Shown here: one piece after another, positions 45,524 through 52,611 of the stretch
Numbering within the stretch: position 1 is the first letter of the stretch
Layout: each line of letters opens with the position of its first letter
NCBI GenBank assembly: GCA_004570955.1
Contig: SPPL01000001.1
Location: forward strand, 186,001-250,000
Source of the DNA: Jeotgalicoccus nanhaiensis
GTDB lineage: Bacteria > Bacillota > Bacilli > Staphylococcales > Salinicoccaceae
Direction of reading: 5' to 3'
Length of the DNA: 64,000 nucleotides
The notes under the pieces: model-generated
Seen by the model: only the letters and a program-made list of their open reading frames with translations
Databases searched by the model: none
What the model was told of the DNA's origin: nothing
Program-made: the position numbers and the translations under genes

Positions 45524-47043
45524 GTTGCTCTCTCCTTCTCCAACTGAACAAATGATTTTAATATATCCACTCGCAAGGCGACCAGTTCAGCGTCTTCATA
45601 CATTGATTGTACTTTAACATCACGCAGTTGAGAACTGTTTGCCGGAATTTTTTCCGTGATAAATTTCATAAAAGTAATTGCATAATCTTCTTTAACATTC
45701 GTCGCCTGATATGGAACGTAAAAATCTGTCACATTATTATTGTAAAATCCTTCGAGCTGAAACTGGCTTTTATGAGAGTTTTCGAGCCAGGATTCATCAT
45801 ACTGGGACCAGAATCTGTCTGCATGCTTATCAATAATAGTATCTTCTTTGGCACAGGAAATATCCGTACTGTCACAGGCCTCGTCAAAGTCATCTATCGG
45901 CAGGGAATAGATATGCCCGAATTCATGAATCAGGTTGCGGTACTGAGTCGCTTTATGGAGATTGTCCCGCACATCTATGGCAAACACAGTTCCGCCTCTC
46001 GTTATTGATACATAGGCGGCTGTATTACCCTCACCATCTGAGAATAAACGGTATTCATTAATGTCCTCTAAATAACGATGGGGAAATACAGCTTGAAAAG
46101 TATTCCATATTGACATAAATGTTTCTTCATCACCTAAAGGGAGCGAATTTTCAACTTCTTTATCGGCGATTTTGAAATCTTTTATTTGGTAATCAATATA
46201 GGTTGTCCGTGTCCGGTTTTCAAAAAATATATGCGGTTCATCCTGCAGATCGACATACTCTTTCAGTTCTGAAAGATAACGGTCACCGAGCTCTGTACAT
46301 GTTTCGACAGTGTCACAGTCATCATGCTCTACTTCAAGTGACCAGTCGACTTCCGCTTCAAACGACACTCTGTCACTGCTGATAAACTCCAGCAGCTTGA
46401 ACCCTCCTGTAAAAAGCAGCACCAATACAGCAGCTATCAGCAGCAGCTGGATTACTGTTCTGCCCGACCGCTGTGCAGCTGTTTCAGGTATATCCCGGTT
46501 TTTTGCAGGGGTACTGCTGATGATTCCCCGGCTAACGAGTGTTTCTTTTATTTCATTAATATGAGCGTGGTAATTCGGAAGACCGGTATTTTCCAGCATA
46601 ACGAGATTTTTATCATCTACAGATCGGGGGAGGTATTCTCCGCATGTAAACACCAGTATCTGAAGACCGTTTCTTCGTGCATAGTTCAGTATATATCTAA
46701 AATCCCGTTCTCCGATATCGGTCGTCAAAATCACCGTATCGATGGCCTTTAAATATTTTGCTTTCTGATTAAACGTATCGTAAATATTTGAATTCACTGT
46801 AAATCCTTCGTCACCGGTCATACCGTACGGTGCCGATACAGACTGCGCACTTCTGTGGCTGACCCCGGCATTTCTGAGTGAATCTTTTAAGGTTGCTGTC
46901 AGCTCTGTTTCCTCCGAACTGAAATTCGTGTGAAGATACACATCCTCGTATGTATGTCGTGCTGCGAGAGCGGATATTAAATGGCCTCCGGTAAGATGAG
47001 ATTCTTTATTTTTATAAATACCGCCGGCTATAAGAATCGCCAT
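45520..47043 (-). CDS. Membrane-anchored zinc metalloprotease with intracellular PfkB-like domain
   Basis: A 507-residue single-pass protein. Residues 1 to about 180 are a Rossmann-type domain resembling a degenerate ribokinase/PfkB fold (AILIAGGIYKN, LTGGHLISALAA, LKAIDTVILTTDIGERDF) without the DTxGAGD catalytic motif. A membrane helix spans about 196-221. The outer part holds LIHEFGHIYSLP (HEXXH at 373-377) and two close Cys pairs (243/249 and 390/397) that could form disulfides. The topology is inferred as N-in, C-out. I know no such family. It begins one base after the comK stop, with AGGGAGGGA inside comK. Confidence 0.7.
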   Translation of the reverse strand: MAILIAGGIYKNKESHLTGGHLISALAARHTYEDVYLHTNFSSEETELTATLKDSLRNAGVSHRSAQSVSAPYGMTGDEGFTVNSNIYDTFNQKAKYLKAIDTVILTTDIGERDFRYILNYARRNGLQILVFTCGEYLPRSVDDKNLVMLENTGLPNYHAHINEIKETLVSRGIISSTPAKNRDIPETAAQRSGRTVIQLLLIAAVLVLLFTGGFKLLEFISSDRVSFEAEVDWSLEVEHDDCDTVETCTELGDRYLSELKEYVDLQDEPHIFFENRTRTTYIDYQIKDFKIADKEVENSLPLGDEETFMSIWNTFQAVFPHRYLEDINEYRLFSDGEGNTAAYVSITRGGTVFAIDVRDNLHKATQYRNLIHEFGHIYSLPIDDFDEACDSTDISCAKEDTIIDKHADRFWSQYDESWLENSHKSQFQLEGFYNNNVTDFYVPYQATNVKEDYAITFMKFITEKIPANSSQLRDVKVQSMYEDAELVALRVDILKSFVQLEKERAT

Positions 47044-47044
47044 T

Positions 47045-47533
47045 TTATCCCTCCCTGTCTTTAAAATACTTCCTCACTGCATTCTGATGTTTAACCGTTC
47101 TGTCCAGTATAAATAAAGTTTTCTCATACTGCTTCTTTGAAAAACTGTAATCATAATCGGTTTCCACTTCCCGGCCGTCTATAAATGTAATGACCAGTTT
47201 ATTATTCACCTTTTTAAAATCTATCAATTGGCGCAAATTCACAAAAAACGGATTCTTGTATTTGCAGCTGTGCAACGGAAAAAGTACAAACTGATATTTC
47301 TCATCGATAATAATCGGCTGAAGCCTGTGTATATTATGTATCAGTTTAACATTTTGCCGCTTCACCTTAATACTGCTTGAATAAAAGTAAACCAGCGTAT
47401 CATCAATCCATTTTTCAGCAGTCTTCTCACAGTATATTACACCATCAGTATGAACAGCACGGCATAAGTACTCAGGATGCACTACCGGCTCTATATAAAG
47501 CACCTGCGGAGTCAGCTCAGGGACAGTCAGCAT
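47045..47533 (-). CDS. comK: ComK family competence transcription factor
   Basis: ComK activates the late competence (DNA-uptake) genes by binding AT-box pairs. This 162-residue protein aligns by eye with S. aureus and B. subtilis ComK over the core. SSSIKVKRQNVKLIHNIHRL matches the basic DNA-binding part. FVLFPLHSCKYKNPFFVNL corresponds to the conserved FFPTHSxxxxxxxWIN, and KLVITFIDGREVETDYDYS to the following strands. It is shorter at the C-terminus than the roughly 190-residue relatives. GGGGTGAGAAT precedes the ATG. It heads a run of up to five genes and is divergent from the SigH-like gene. Confidence 0.8.
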   Translation of the reverse strand: MLTVPELTPQVLYIEPVVHPEYLCRAVHTDGVIYCEKTAEKWIDDTLVYFYSSSIKVKRQNVKLIHNIHRLQPIIIDEKYQFVLFPLHSCKYKNPFFVNLRQLIDFKKVNNKLVITFIDGREVETDYDYSFSKKQYEKTLFILDRTVKHQNAVRKYFKDREG

Positions 47534-47748
47534 ATTCTCACCCCATCATCAATTTGATTAAACATACTTATTATAACCTTAAGTTAACTTATTTAATATA
47601 AATATAACTATTGTTAACAAAAAATATATCATAAGTTGTGTTAAGTACACTTTTTTTGTTATTACTATGTTTTATCCCCCGTTTAATTTTTCTTATATTA
47701 AGTACATCCGGAAAATCTTATGAATCGATTCATTTAAGGATAACTTAA
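47534..47748. promoter_or_regulatory. Shared comK / SigH-like control region with two GTTAAC dyads
   Basis: The 215-bp divergent space contains two perfect 10-bp palindromes, AAGTTAACTT at 47,581-47,590 and TTGTTAACAA at 47,611-47,620, with centres exactly 30 bp (about three helical turns) apart. On the minus strand a TATAAT lies at 47,570-47,575 just downstream of the first palindrome, with no good -35, so comK looks activator-dependent. No clear ComK AAAA-N5-TTTT box was found. Confidence 0.45.
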
Positions 47749-48216
47749 ATGGCAGCAGACAAAAAAATTATTTCTTATGAACCGATGATTCACAGTATCA
47801 TACAGCAGCTGAATATTTTATATGATAAAGACGAGTATATGCAGGTTGGCCGCATTGCTGTTTTTGAAGCTGTTAATAAATTCGACAGCAGCAAAACATC
47901 ATGCAGCGAATCACAATTTGTTTATACACTCATCAGGCAGCGTCTGATTGATGAAATAAGGAAAGTTTCGCGCTATCAGGAACGGCAGTCACCGGCAGAA
48001 GATAATATTATCGAAATACAGGCGGCAGATGATTCTTATAAGCTCGAAAATACAGCTCAAAAAGTATTAAATGAACGGGAATACCGATGGTTTACGCTTA
48101 CTTTATCAGGCTATTCTTTAAAGGAAACTGCTGAACTTCTTAAGGTCAGTGTCTCCACTGCCAAAAACATCAGGAAAAGTGCGCGGGATAAACTGCAGAA
48201 AAGCTTTCTGCTATGA
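47749..48216 (+). CDS. SigH/ComX-like alternative sigma factor
   Basis: A 155-residue sigma-70 family protein with region 2 (EYMQVGRIAVFEAVNKFD, then LIRQRLIDEIRKVSRYQ) and region 4 (LNEREYRWFTLTLSGYSLKE, TAELLKVSVSTAKNIRKSAR, a helix-turn-helix). Regions 1 and 3 are absent. This is the size and form of staphylococcal SigH, which directs transcription of the com operons in S. aureus. Here the adjacent comK supports that reading, but assignment as SigH rather than another short sigma is an inference. AAGGATAACTTAA precedes the ATG. No anti-sigma gene is beside it. Confidence 0.72.
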   Translation: MAADKKIISYEPMIHSIIQQLNILYDKDEYMQVGRIAVFEAVNKFDSSKTSCSESQFVYTLIRQRLIDEIRKVSRYQERQSPAEDNIIEIQAADDSYKLENTAQKVLNEREYRWFTLTLSGYSLKETAELLKVSVSTAKNIRKSARDKLQKSFLL

Positions 48217-48226
48217 GTACTAACGC

Positions 48227-48254
48227 TTGTAATTTCCTGTGTTTATAGTATAAT
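48227..48254 (+). promoter_or_regulatory. Sigma-A promoter of the DUF2187 gene
   Basis: TTGTAA, a 16-base spacer, then TATAAT, 37 bases before the start codon. Confidence 0.6.
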
Positions 48255-48290
48255 GTCAGTCATTATCGCTATTGTAGTGGAGGAATTTAC

Positions 48291-48503
48291 ATGGATGCAA
48301 AGAAGAAGGAAAAAGAAGAATTAGATGTTAAAGTAGGCAACATTGTTGAATTCGACGATCTGATTGGTAAAGTGGAAAAAATTAATGATAACTCTGTTAT
48401 CGTTGATATTACTATTAATGATCACTTTGACGAACATGAAATGTTTGAAAAAACTGTAGTTAATCATAAAAGGTACAAAATTATTGATGACTCCACAGAT
48501 TAA
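48291..48503 (+). CDS. DUF2187 (YkvS-like) small protein
   Basis: A 70-residue protein with a charged N-terminus and a small beta-barrel-like core, KVGNIVEFDDLIGKVEKIND, ending in KTVVNHKRYKII, which is the DUF2187/YkvS family signature. The function of the family is unknown; the fold resembles KOW/SH3-like modules. GTGGAGGAATTTAC is a strong ribosome site. It has its own promoter and terminator. Confidence 0.85.
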   Translation: MDAKKKEKEELDVKVGNIVEFDDLIGKVEKINDNSVIVDITINDHFDEHEMFEKTVVNHKRYKIIDDSTD

Positions 48504-48515
48504 TATTTAAAACAG

Positions 48516-48546
48516 GCAAATGGTTTTGGCCATTTGCTTTTTTTAT
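48516..48546 (+). terminator. Terminator of the DUF2187 gene
   Basis: An 8-bp stem GCAAATGG/CCATTTGC is followed by a run of T. Confidence 0.85.
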
Positions 48547-48554
48547 ACCTTTTA

Positions 48555-48582
48555 TTGACAACAGCAGTGCATTAAATATATA
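48555..48582 (+). promoter_or_regulatory. Sigma-A promoter of the second LCP gene
   Basis: A consensus TTGACA, a 16-base spacer and TATATA, about 44 bases before the LCP start. Confidence 0.6.
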
Positions 48583-48625
48583 TTTACATTAACATTGAAA
48601 AATCTTCCAAAGTGGGTTATTAACT

Positions 48626-49705
48626 ATGAAAAAAATTCTATGGACCATCTTTATTATTTTAGGTGTCGTGCTCCTCGCTGCAGTCATCTATATTCTTTAT
48701 CTTTTTAATGCTTTTAACAGCGGGATATCAGATTCCTACGAAGAAATTGATCGGGACCGTTCAGAACTTCGTGTCGATGATGTCGATGCATCAAATGACA
48801 ACTTCACAGTTCTTATTCTCGGTATAGATGCCGATGCTGAAAGAACTCAGGATGGCCAAATTAACGCAGACCACTTCCGTTCGGATACTATGATTTTAGC
48901 AACATTCGACCGTGAAAATGACGACGTCAAAATGGTCAGCATTCCGCGTGATACGCTTGCCTATATCGATTCGATGAATTATTTCGATAAGATTAACCAC
49001 GCCCACGCATTTAACGGACCTTCCGGAGCAATGGATGCAGTTGAATCATTACTGAACGTGCCGGTCGACCATTTCGTCCGCGTTGATATGAACGCAGTTG
49101 TAGAAATAGTCGATGCAATCGGCGGTGTTGAATTCGATGTACCTTATGAAATGAACGGACTCCAGCCGGGTCTTCAGCAACTGAGCGGTGAAGAAGCACT
49201 TGCAGTAATCCGCAACAGAAGCATCGATTCTGATTTAGGACGCGGTGTACGTCAGATGGATCTGATCGAAGCTGTATTTAAACAGGCTCAGTCCTTCAGT
49301 ACATTATCCCAAGTTGATGACTTGATTAAAATCTTCACAAGCAATACAAGTCATAACTTTGAGACAAGTAATATCCGCTCGCTCGCATCATATTACTTAT
49401 TTAACGATGTAGCATTTGAAAATTCACAGCTGCAGGGTACAGGATTTACAAGCGAATCCAATGGTGTTTACTATGCATGGCCGGACGAGGAACATCTTTT
49501 CGCACTGTCCAACACGATTCGCGATATTCTTGGACTCGACCCTTCAACAGCCAATGATTTAATCAGCATCAGACTTGGAGAACAAATCCAGCCGGTAACA
49601 GAAGTCAGCACGGATTTACTTGAGAACTATACACTCGACAATCCGCCTGCTTACACTGAAGACGGTGCACAAAACCAATACGGTGACGGATTCGGAGTAG
49701 AATAA
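48626..49705 (+). CDS. LytR-CpsA-Psr (LCP) ligase, short paralogue
   Basis: A 359-residue LCP transferase very similar to the protein at 36,444. It has an N-terminal anchor (KKILWTIFIILGVVLLAAVI), FTVLILGIDADAE, DHFRSDTMILATF, SIPRDTLAYID, DKINHAHAFNGP and AVIRNRSIDSDLGRGVRQ. It lacks the long acidic tail and stops soon after QYGDGFGVE, which is the point where the paralogue's tail begins (SYGDGFE). GTGGG precedes the ATG at nine bases. The two copies, about 12 kb apart, may serve the two polymer systems in this window. Confidence 0.92.
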   Translation: MKKILWTIFIILGVVLLAAVIYILYLFNAFNSGISDSYEEIDRDRSELRVDDVDASNDNFTVLILGIDADAERTQDGQINADHFRSDTMILATFDRENDDVKMVSIPRDTLAYIDSMNYFDKINHAHAFNGPSGAMDAVESLLNVPVDHFVRVDMNAVVEIVDAIGGVEFDVPYEMNGLQPGLQQLSGEEALAVIRNRSIDSDLGRGVRQMDLIEAVFKQAQSFSTLSQVDDLIKIFTSNTSHNFETSNIRSLASYYLFNDVAFENSQLQGTGFTSESNGVYYAWPDEEHLFALSNTIRDILGLDPSTANDLISIRLGEQIQPVTEVSTDLLENYTLDNPPAYTEDGAQNQYGDGFGVE

Positions 49706-49710
49706 TTTTA

Positions 49711-49741
49711 AAGCCATCTGCAGCTGCAGATGGCTTTTTAT
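49711..49741 (+). terminator. Terminator of the second LCP gene
   Basis: A 13-bp perfect self-complementary stem AAGCCATCTGCAG and its complement, followed by TTTTA. Confidence 0.85.
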
Positions 49742-49779
49742 ATTGCTGACTGAATTTGAAGGGATGGATGGTGGGGATG

Positions 49780-50205
49780 GGGATGCACGCTTGGAGCTTG
49801 GGATACATATGAGACCTGCTCATGCCTATGCAAGTTTCGATACGTATACATGAAATTCGCTCATGCCTATGCAAGTTTCGGTGCGTATACATGACACCCG
49901 CTCATGCCTATGCAAGTTTCGATACGTATACATGAGACCCGCTCATGCCTATGCAAGTTTCGTTGCGTATACATGACACCCGCTCATGCCGACGCAAGTT
50001 TCGATACGTATACATGACACCCGCTCATGCCTATGCAAGCTTCGTTGCGTATACATGACACCCGCTCATGCCGACGCAAATTTCGTTGCGTATACATGAC
50101 ACCCGCTCATGCCTATGCAAGTTTCGGTGCGTATACATGACACCCGCTCATGCCGACGCAAGTTTCGTTGCGTATACATGACACCTCATCACGCCACCCC
50201 CCCCA
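49780..50205. repeat. Tandem array of 41-bp imperfect-hairpin repeats
   Basis: Nine full units of exactly 41 bp start at 49,818, 49,859, 49,900, 49,941, 49,982, 50,023, 50,064, 50,105 and 50,146, with degenerate partial units on both sides. The fixed parts are CGCTCATGCC, GCAAGTTTCG and CGTATACATGACACC. Variable triplets are TAT or GAC before the first GCAA, and ATA, GTG or TTG after TTTCG. Most units can fold as CATG-CC-TATGCAA, loop GTTTCG, TTGCGTA-TA-CATG. There are no unique spacers, so it is not CRISPR. It lies between convergent genes and is bounded by a G-rich tract (49,760-49,784) and eight C (about 50,197-50,204). No gene is seen in it. Confidence 0.9.
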
Positions 50206-50245
50206 ACAAAAAAGGAGCCACAGACAACTGTCTGATATGCTCCTC
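50206..50245 (-). terminator. Terminator of the phosphoesterase-like gene
   Basis: AGGAGC..GCTCCT with an inner CAGACA/TGTCTG stem, followed on the minus strand by six T. Confidence 0.8.
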
Positions 50246-50259
50246 TTTTATCCAGAAAA

Positions 50260-51117
50260 TTATAAATACCTGTAAACAAGGTCCAAATATTCAATATCTT
50301 CCGCAACTTTGGAAAATTCTTTGTCTCTGATTGCCATACTATGTCCCAGATATTCAAAAGTGTTAACTCTTGTTTTAAATCTGATGTCAAGCTCCATTAT
50401 TCGTCCATTATGGACATGGTGATACAGCGGCACCTTTTCGCCGTGCACGCGTGTTGTATTGAAAACGGGTGTCTGTTTATCATAATTTCCTTCATAGGAT
50501 GAACCGGTAATTACGATGCCGACGCCTTCCAGACTATTTTTCAAATTTTCTATACAGACCGAATCGTCGGTGAAATCCGATACAAAAACGATAACATAAT
50601 CCGGCTCCTCCTGACTGTGCAGATAACGCAGCCATTTTTTAAAGGATGCTTCTAAATTCACCGATGAAATCTGTTCAGTTTTATCTTCTGACGGACCGCC
50701 GTATCCGCCGATGACTGCGAGCTTCATTCTGTTCATATTAAATATTCTGTACGGCTGGCCGTAAAATGGCTCAGCTGTAAATTTTTGAACGATATTTGTG
50801 CTGATCCATGGGAAATACGATGTCCTCATCGCCTTGCCTGTAGCCCCAATATTTTTCAGATCACTCACATTGAGTGTCGCAAATTTATAATGCAGATGAT
50901 TCATACTCATAATATACGGATTTTGAGGCCCTCGTGTATTTACAGCATTGCCAATGGCACCCCCGAGGTCGCAAAATATCGGCCGTTCATATTCTTTCAT
51001 GCTCATACTGTTGACCGCACTGGAAATTTTACCGAAGGTCACGCCTTCTTTTTTACCCAGACACCCGTTCATATGCTGTGTAATATACAGCTTGACGTTA
51101 AAAAATTCAGATACCAT
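50260..51117 (-). CDS. Degenerate 5'-nucleotidase/UshA-like phosphoesterase
   Basis: A 285-residue protein that keeps the layout of the YunD/UshA calcineurin-like phosphoesterases but has changed metal ligands. The usual TNDxHS is ITQHMNG, the DxGD block is CDLGGAIG, and the NHEFD block is MNHLHYKFA. FPWISTNIV and LAVIGGYGG hold the later core strands, and LYHHVHNGR is near the C-terminus. It may bind ligand without hydrolysis, or be an altered enzyme. ATG 51,117 lies eight bases after GGGAG; the in-frame GTG at 51,126 overlaps it. It follows ktrD by 21 bases and is probably cotranscribed. Confidence 0.6.
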   Translation of the reverse strand: MVSEFFNVKLYITQHMNGCLGKKEGVTFGKISSAVNSMSMKEYERPIFCDLGGAIGNAVNTRGPQNPYIMSMNHLHYKFATLNVSDLKNIGATGKAMRTSYFPWISTNIVQKFTAEPFYGQPYRIFNMNRMKLAVIGGYGGPSEDKTEQISSVNLEASFKKWLRYLHSQEEPDYVIVFVSDFTDDSVCIENLKNSLEGVGIVITGSSYEGNYDKQTPVFNTTRVHGEKVPLYHHVHNGRIMELDIRFKTRVNTFEYLGHSMAIRDKEFSKVAEDIEYLDLVYRYL

Positions 51118-51138
51118 TTCTTTCACTCCCTGCTGATT

Positions 51139-52488
51139 CTAGCCCACCATCAGGCGTTCTTCAGAGTATTTATAAGTCAGTTCCCGCTGTCTGCCGGCGA
51201 TTGACAAGAGAAACGATACAAATCCAATTCTGCCGATAAACATAAAAATCATTATTACTGCTTTACTTAATCCTGATAACTGCTCGGTTATCCCTGTAGA
51301 TGTTCCAGTTGTACCGAAGGCAGAAGTTACTTCAAAGATAATCTGGGTCAGCGTAAATTGATGGCCATCCGCAATTAAGACGGTAAGAATTCCTGCGAAA
51401 ACAAGAGCAACTGCAAGTGTAAAAACAGCAAAAGCCCGTTCAATATCTTTCTTCGCTATCCTTCTCTGAAATATATTGATATGCTGCCGTCCTCTTGAAA
51501 ACGATATGAGGAAGAGTATCAATATAGCAAAGGTTGTCGTCCGTATTCCTCCGCCCGCACTGGATGGCGATGCTCCTATAAACATGAGCACGCTCATAAT
51601 CAGCTGCGTAGTCTCAGTAAGCTGTTCCACAGCAACAGTTGTTATTCCCCCGCTTCTTGTACTTGCTGATAAAAACATGCTTGTCATTACAGACGACAGA
51701 ATATTTTTATCTTCAAAATATTTTGCAGCTTCAAGCAGATAAATTAAAATTGTCCCGGCAAGAAGCAGTACCCCGTAGGTAGATGCTGTCACTTTCGTAA
51801 ATAATGAAAAACGAAAGCCCGGAGAATGTTTACTGAAGAAATGCTTCAACTCTATTAAAACCGGATAGCCGATTGCCCCAAGTATAATCTGGCACATTAC
51901 TGGTATTTCAATGAATAAATTTCCTTCCAGATGTGTTAAAGAATTACTGTACAAATCAAGTCCGCCATTTGTTGTTGCTGAGACCGATAAAAAGGTCCCG
52001 TGTAAAAATGCGTAAGCCAAATCGCCCGACTGCATATAGAAATATGATATATAAATAAGGGCGCCGGCAACTTCAACCGCGATAAGCAGCGTTATAATAT
52101 CAAGCACGAGTTTTACTGCACCGGACATTTTATATTGTGCATTGTCTGTAATAATCTGCCTGCGTTCTTTAACACCGATACGCCGCCCGAGCAAAATCCA
52201 CAGCAATGTTCCGACCGCCATAATCCCGATGCCTCCGAGATTCATTAAAAACATCAGCAGTATATATCCTGGTATATTAAATGTTTCCACTATTGTAACT
52301 GTACTTAAACCGGTAACGGATATCGAAGATGCTGCAACGAACAAAGTATCGATAAATGAAATTCCGTCAGTCCGATAAAAAACCGGAAGACTGAGCAGTA
52401 AAGTTGCTGCTGCCAAGGCCAAAAAATAATACAGCAGTATGGCTCTTTGCGGACTTAAGTTCGTAAACCGCCGGCGTAATTTTTTCAA
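51139..52488 (-). CDS. ktrD: Potassium uptake channel subunit, KtrB/KtrD type
   Basis: A TrkH/KtrB family K+ translocation subunit of about 450 residues with four M1-P-M2 repeats. Their filter regions are SVTGLSTV, SATTNGGLD, SASTRSGGIT and FGTTGTSTG, and the M2C loop is GASPSSAGGGIR. It pairs with a cytosolic KtrA or KtrC gated by c-di-AMP and nucleotides, not in this window. The frame is open to an ATG at 52,557, but that lies upstream of a TATAAT at 52,538-52,543 and beside the htrA terminator. TTG 52,488, nine bases after GGGG, gives the N-terminus MKKLRRRFTNLSPQRA and is preferred. The choice of KtrD rather than KtrB is by synteny. Confidence 0.88.
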   Translation of the reverse strand: MKKLRRRFTNLSPQRAILLYYFLALAAATLLLSLPVFYRTDGISFIDTLFVAASSISVTGLSTVTIVETFNIPGYILLMFLMNLGGIGIMAVGTLLWILLGRRIGVKERRQIITDNAQYKMSGAVKLVLDIITLLIAVEVAGALIYISYFYMQSGDLAYAFLHGTFLSVSATTNGGLDLYSNSLTHLEGNLFIEIPVMCQIILGAIGYPVLIELKHFFSKHSPGFRFSLFTKVTASTYGVLLLAGTILIYLLEAAKYFEDKNILSSVMTSMFLSASTRSGGITTVAVEQLTETTQLIMSVLMFIGASPSSAGGGIRTTTFAILILFLISFSRGRQHINIFQRRIAKKDIERAFAVFTLAVALVFAGILTVLIADGHQFTLTQIIFEVTSAFGTTGTSTGITEQLSGLSKAVIMIFMFIGRIGFVSFLLSIAGRQRELTYKYSEERLMVG

Positions 52489-52564
52489 AAAGACTATCCC
52501 CAATCCGTAAATCACATAATAAAATAATATAGACACATTATACAATAAAATAACCATTTCTGAT

Positions 52565-52599
52565 TAAAAAAACGGAATCCCTGTATCAGGATTCCGTTA
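52565..52599 (-). terminator. Terminator of htrA-like gene
   Basis: A 10-bp stem AACGGAATCC/GGATTCCGTT is followed by a T run on the minus strand. Confidence 0.85.
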
Positions 52600-52611
52600 A
52601 AATTTATTTTA

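Noticed and set aside
47534-47748. SaeR box (GTTAA-N6-GTTAA) near comK
   Set aside because: The GTTAAC elements are palindromes 30 bp apart, not direct repeats six bases apart.
49759-49801. G-quadruplex next to the repeat array
   Set aside because: Only three closely spaced G3/G4 runs are present, and the fourth needs a loop of about 15 bases or more, so a stable quadruplex is doubtful.
49780-50205. CRISPR array
   Set aside because: Units are contiguous near-identical 41-mers without unique spacers, and no cas genes are present.
49605-50390. Open frames on both strands across the repeat array with repeated MPMQV/HTYP-like peptides
   Set aside because: They arise because 41-bp units rarely contain stops in some frames. 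They have no ribosome sites and overlap terminators and real genes.
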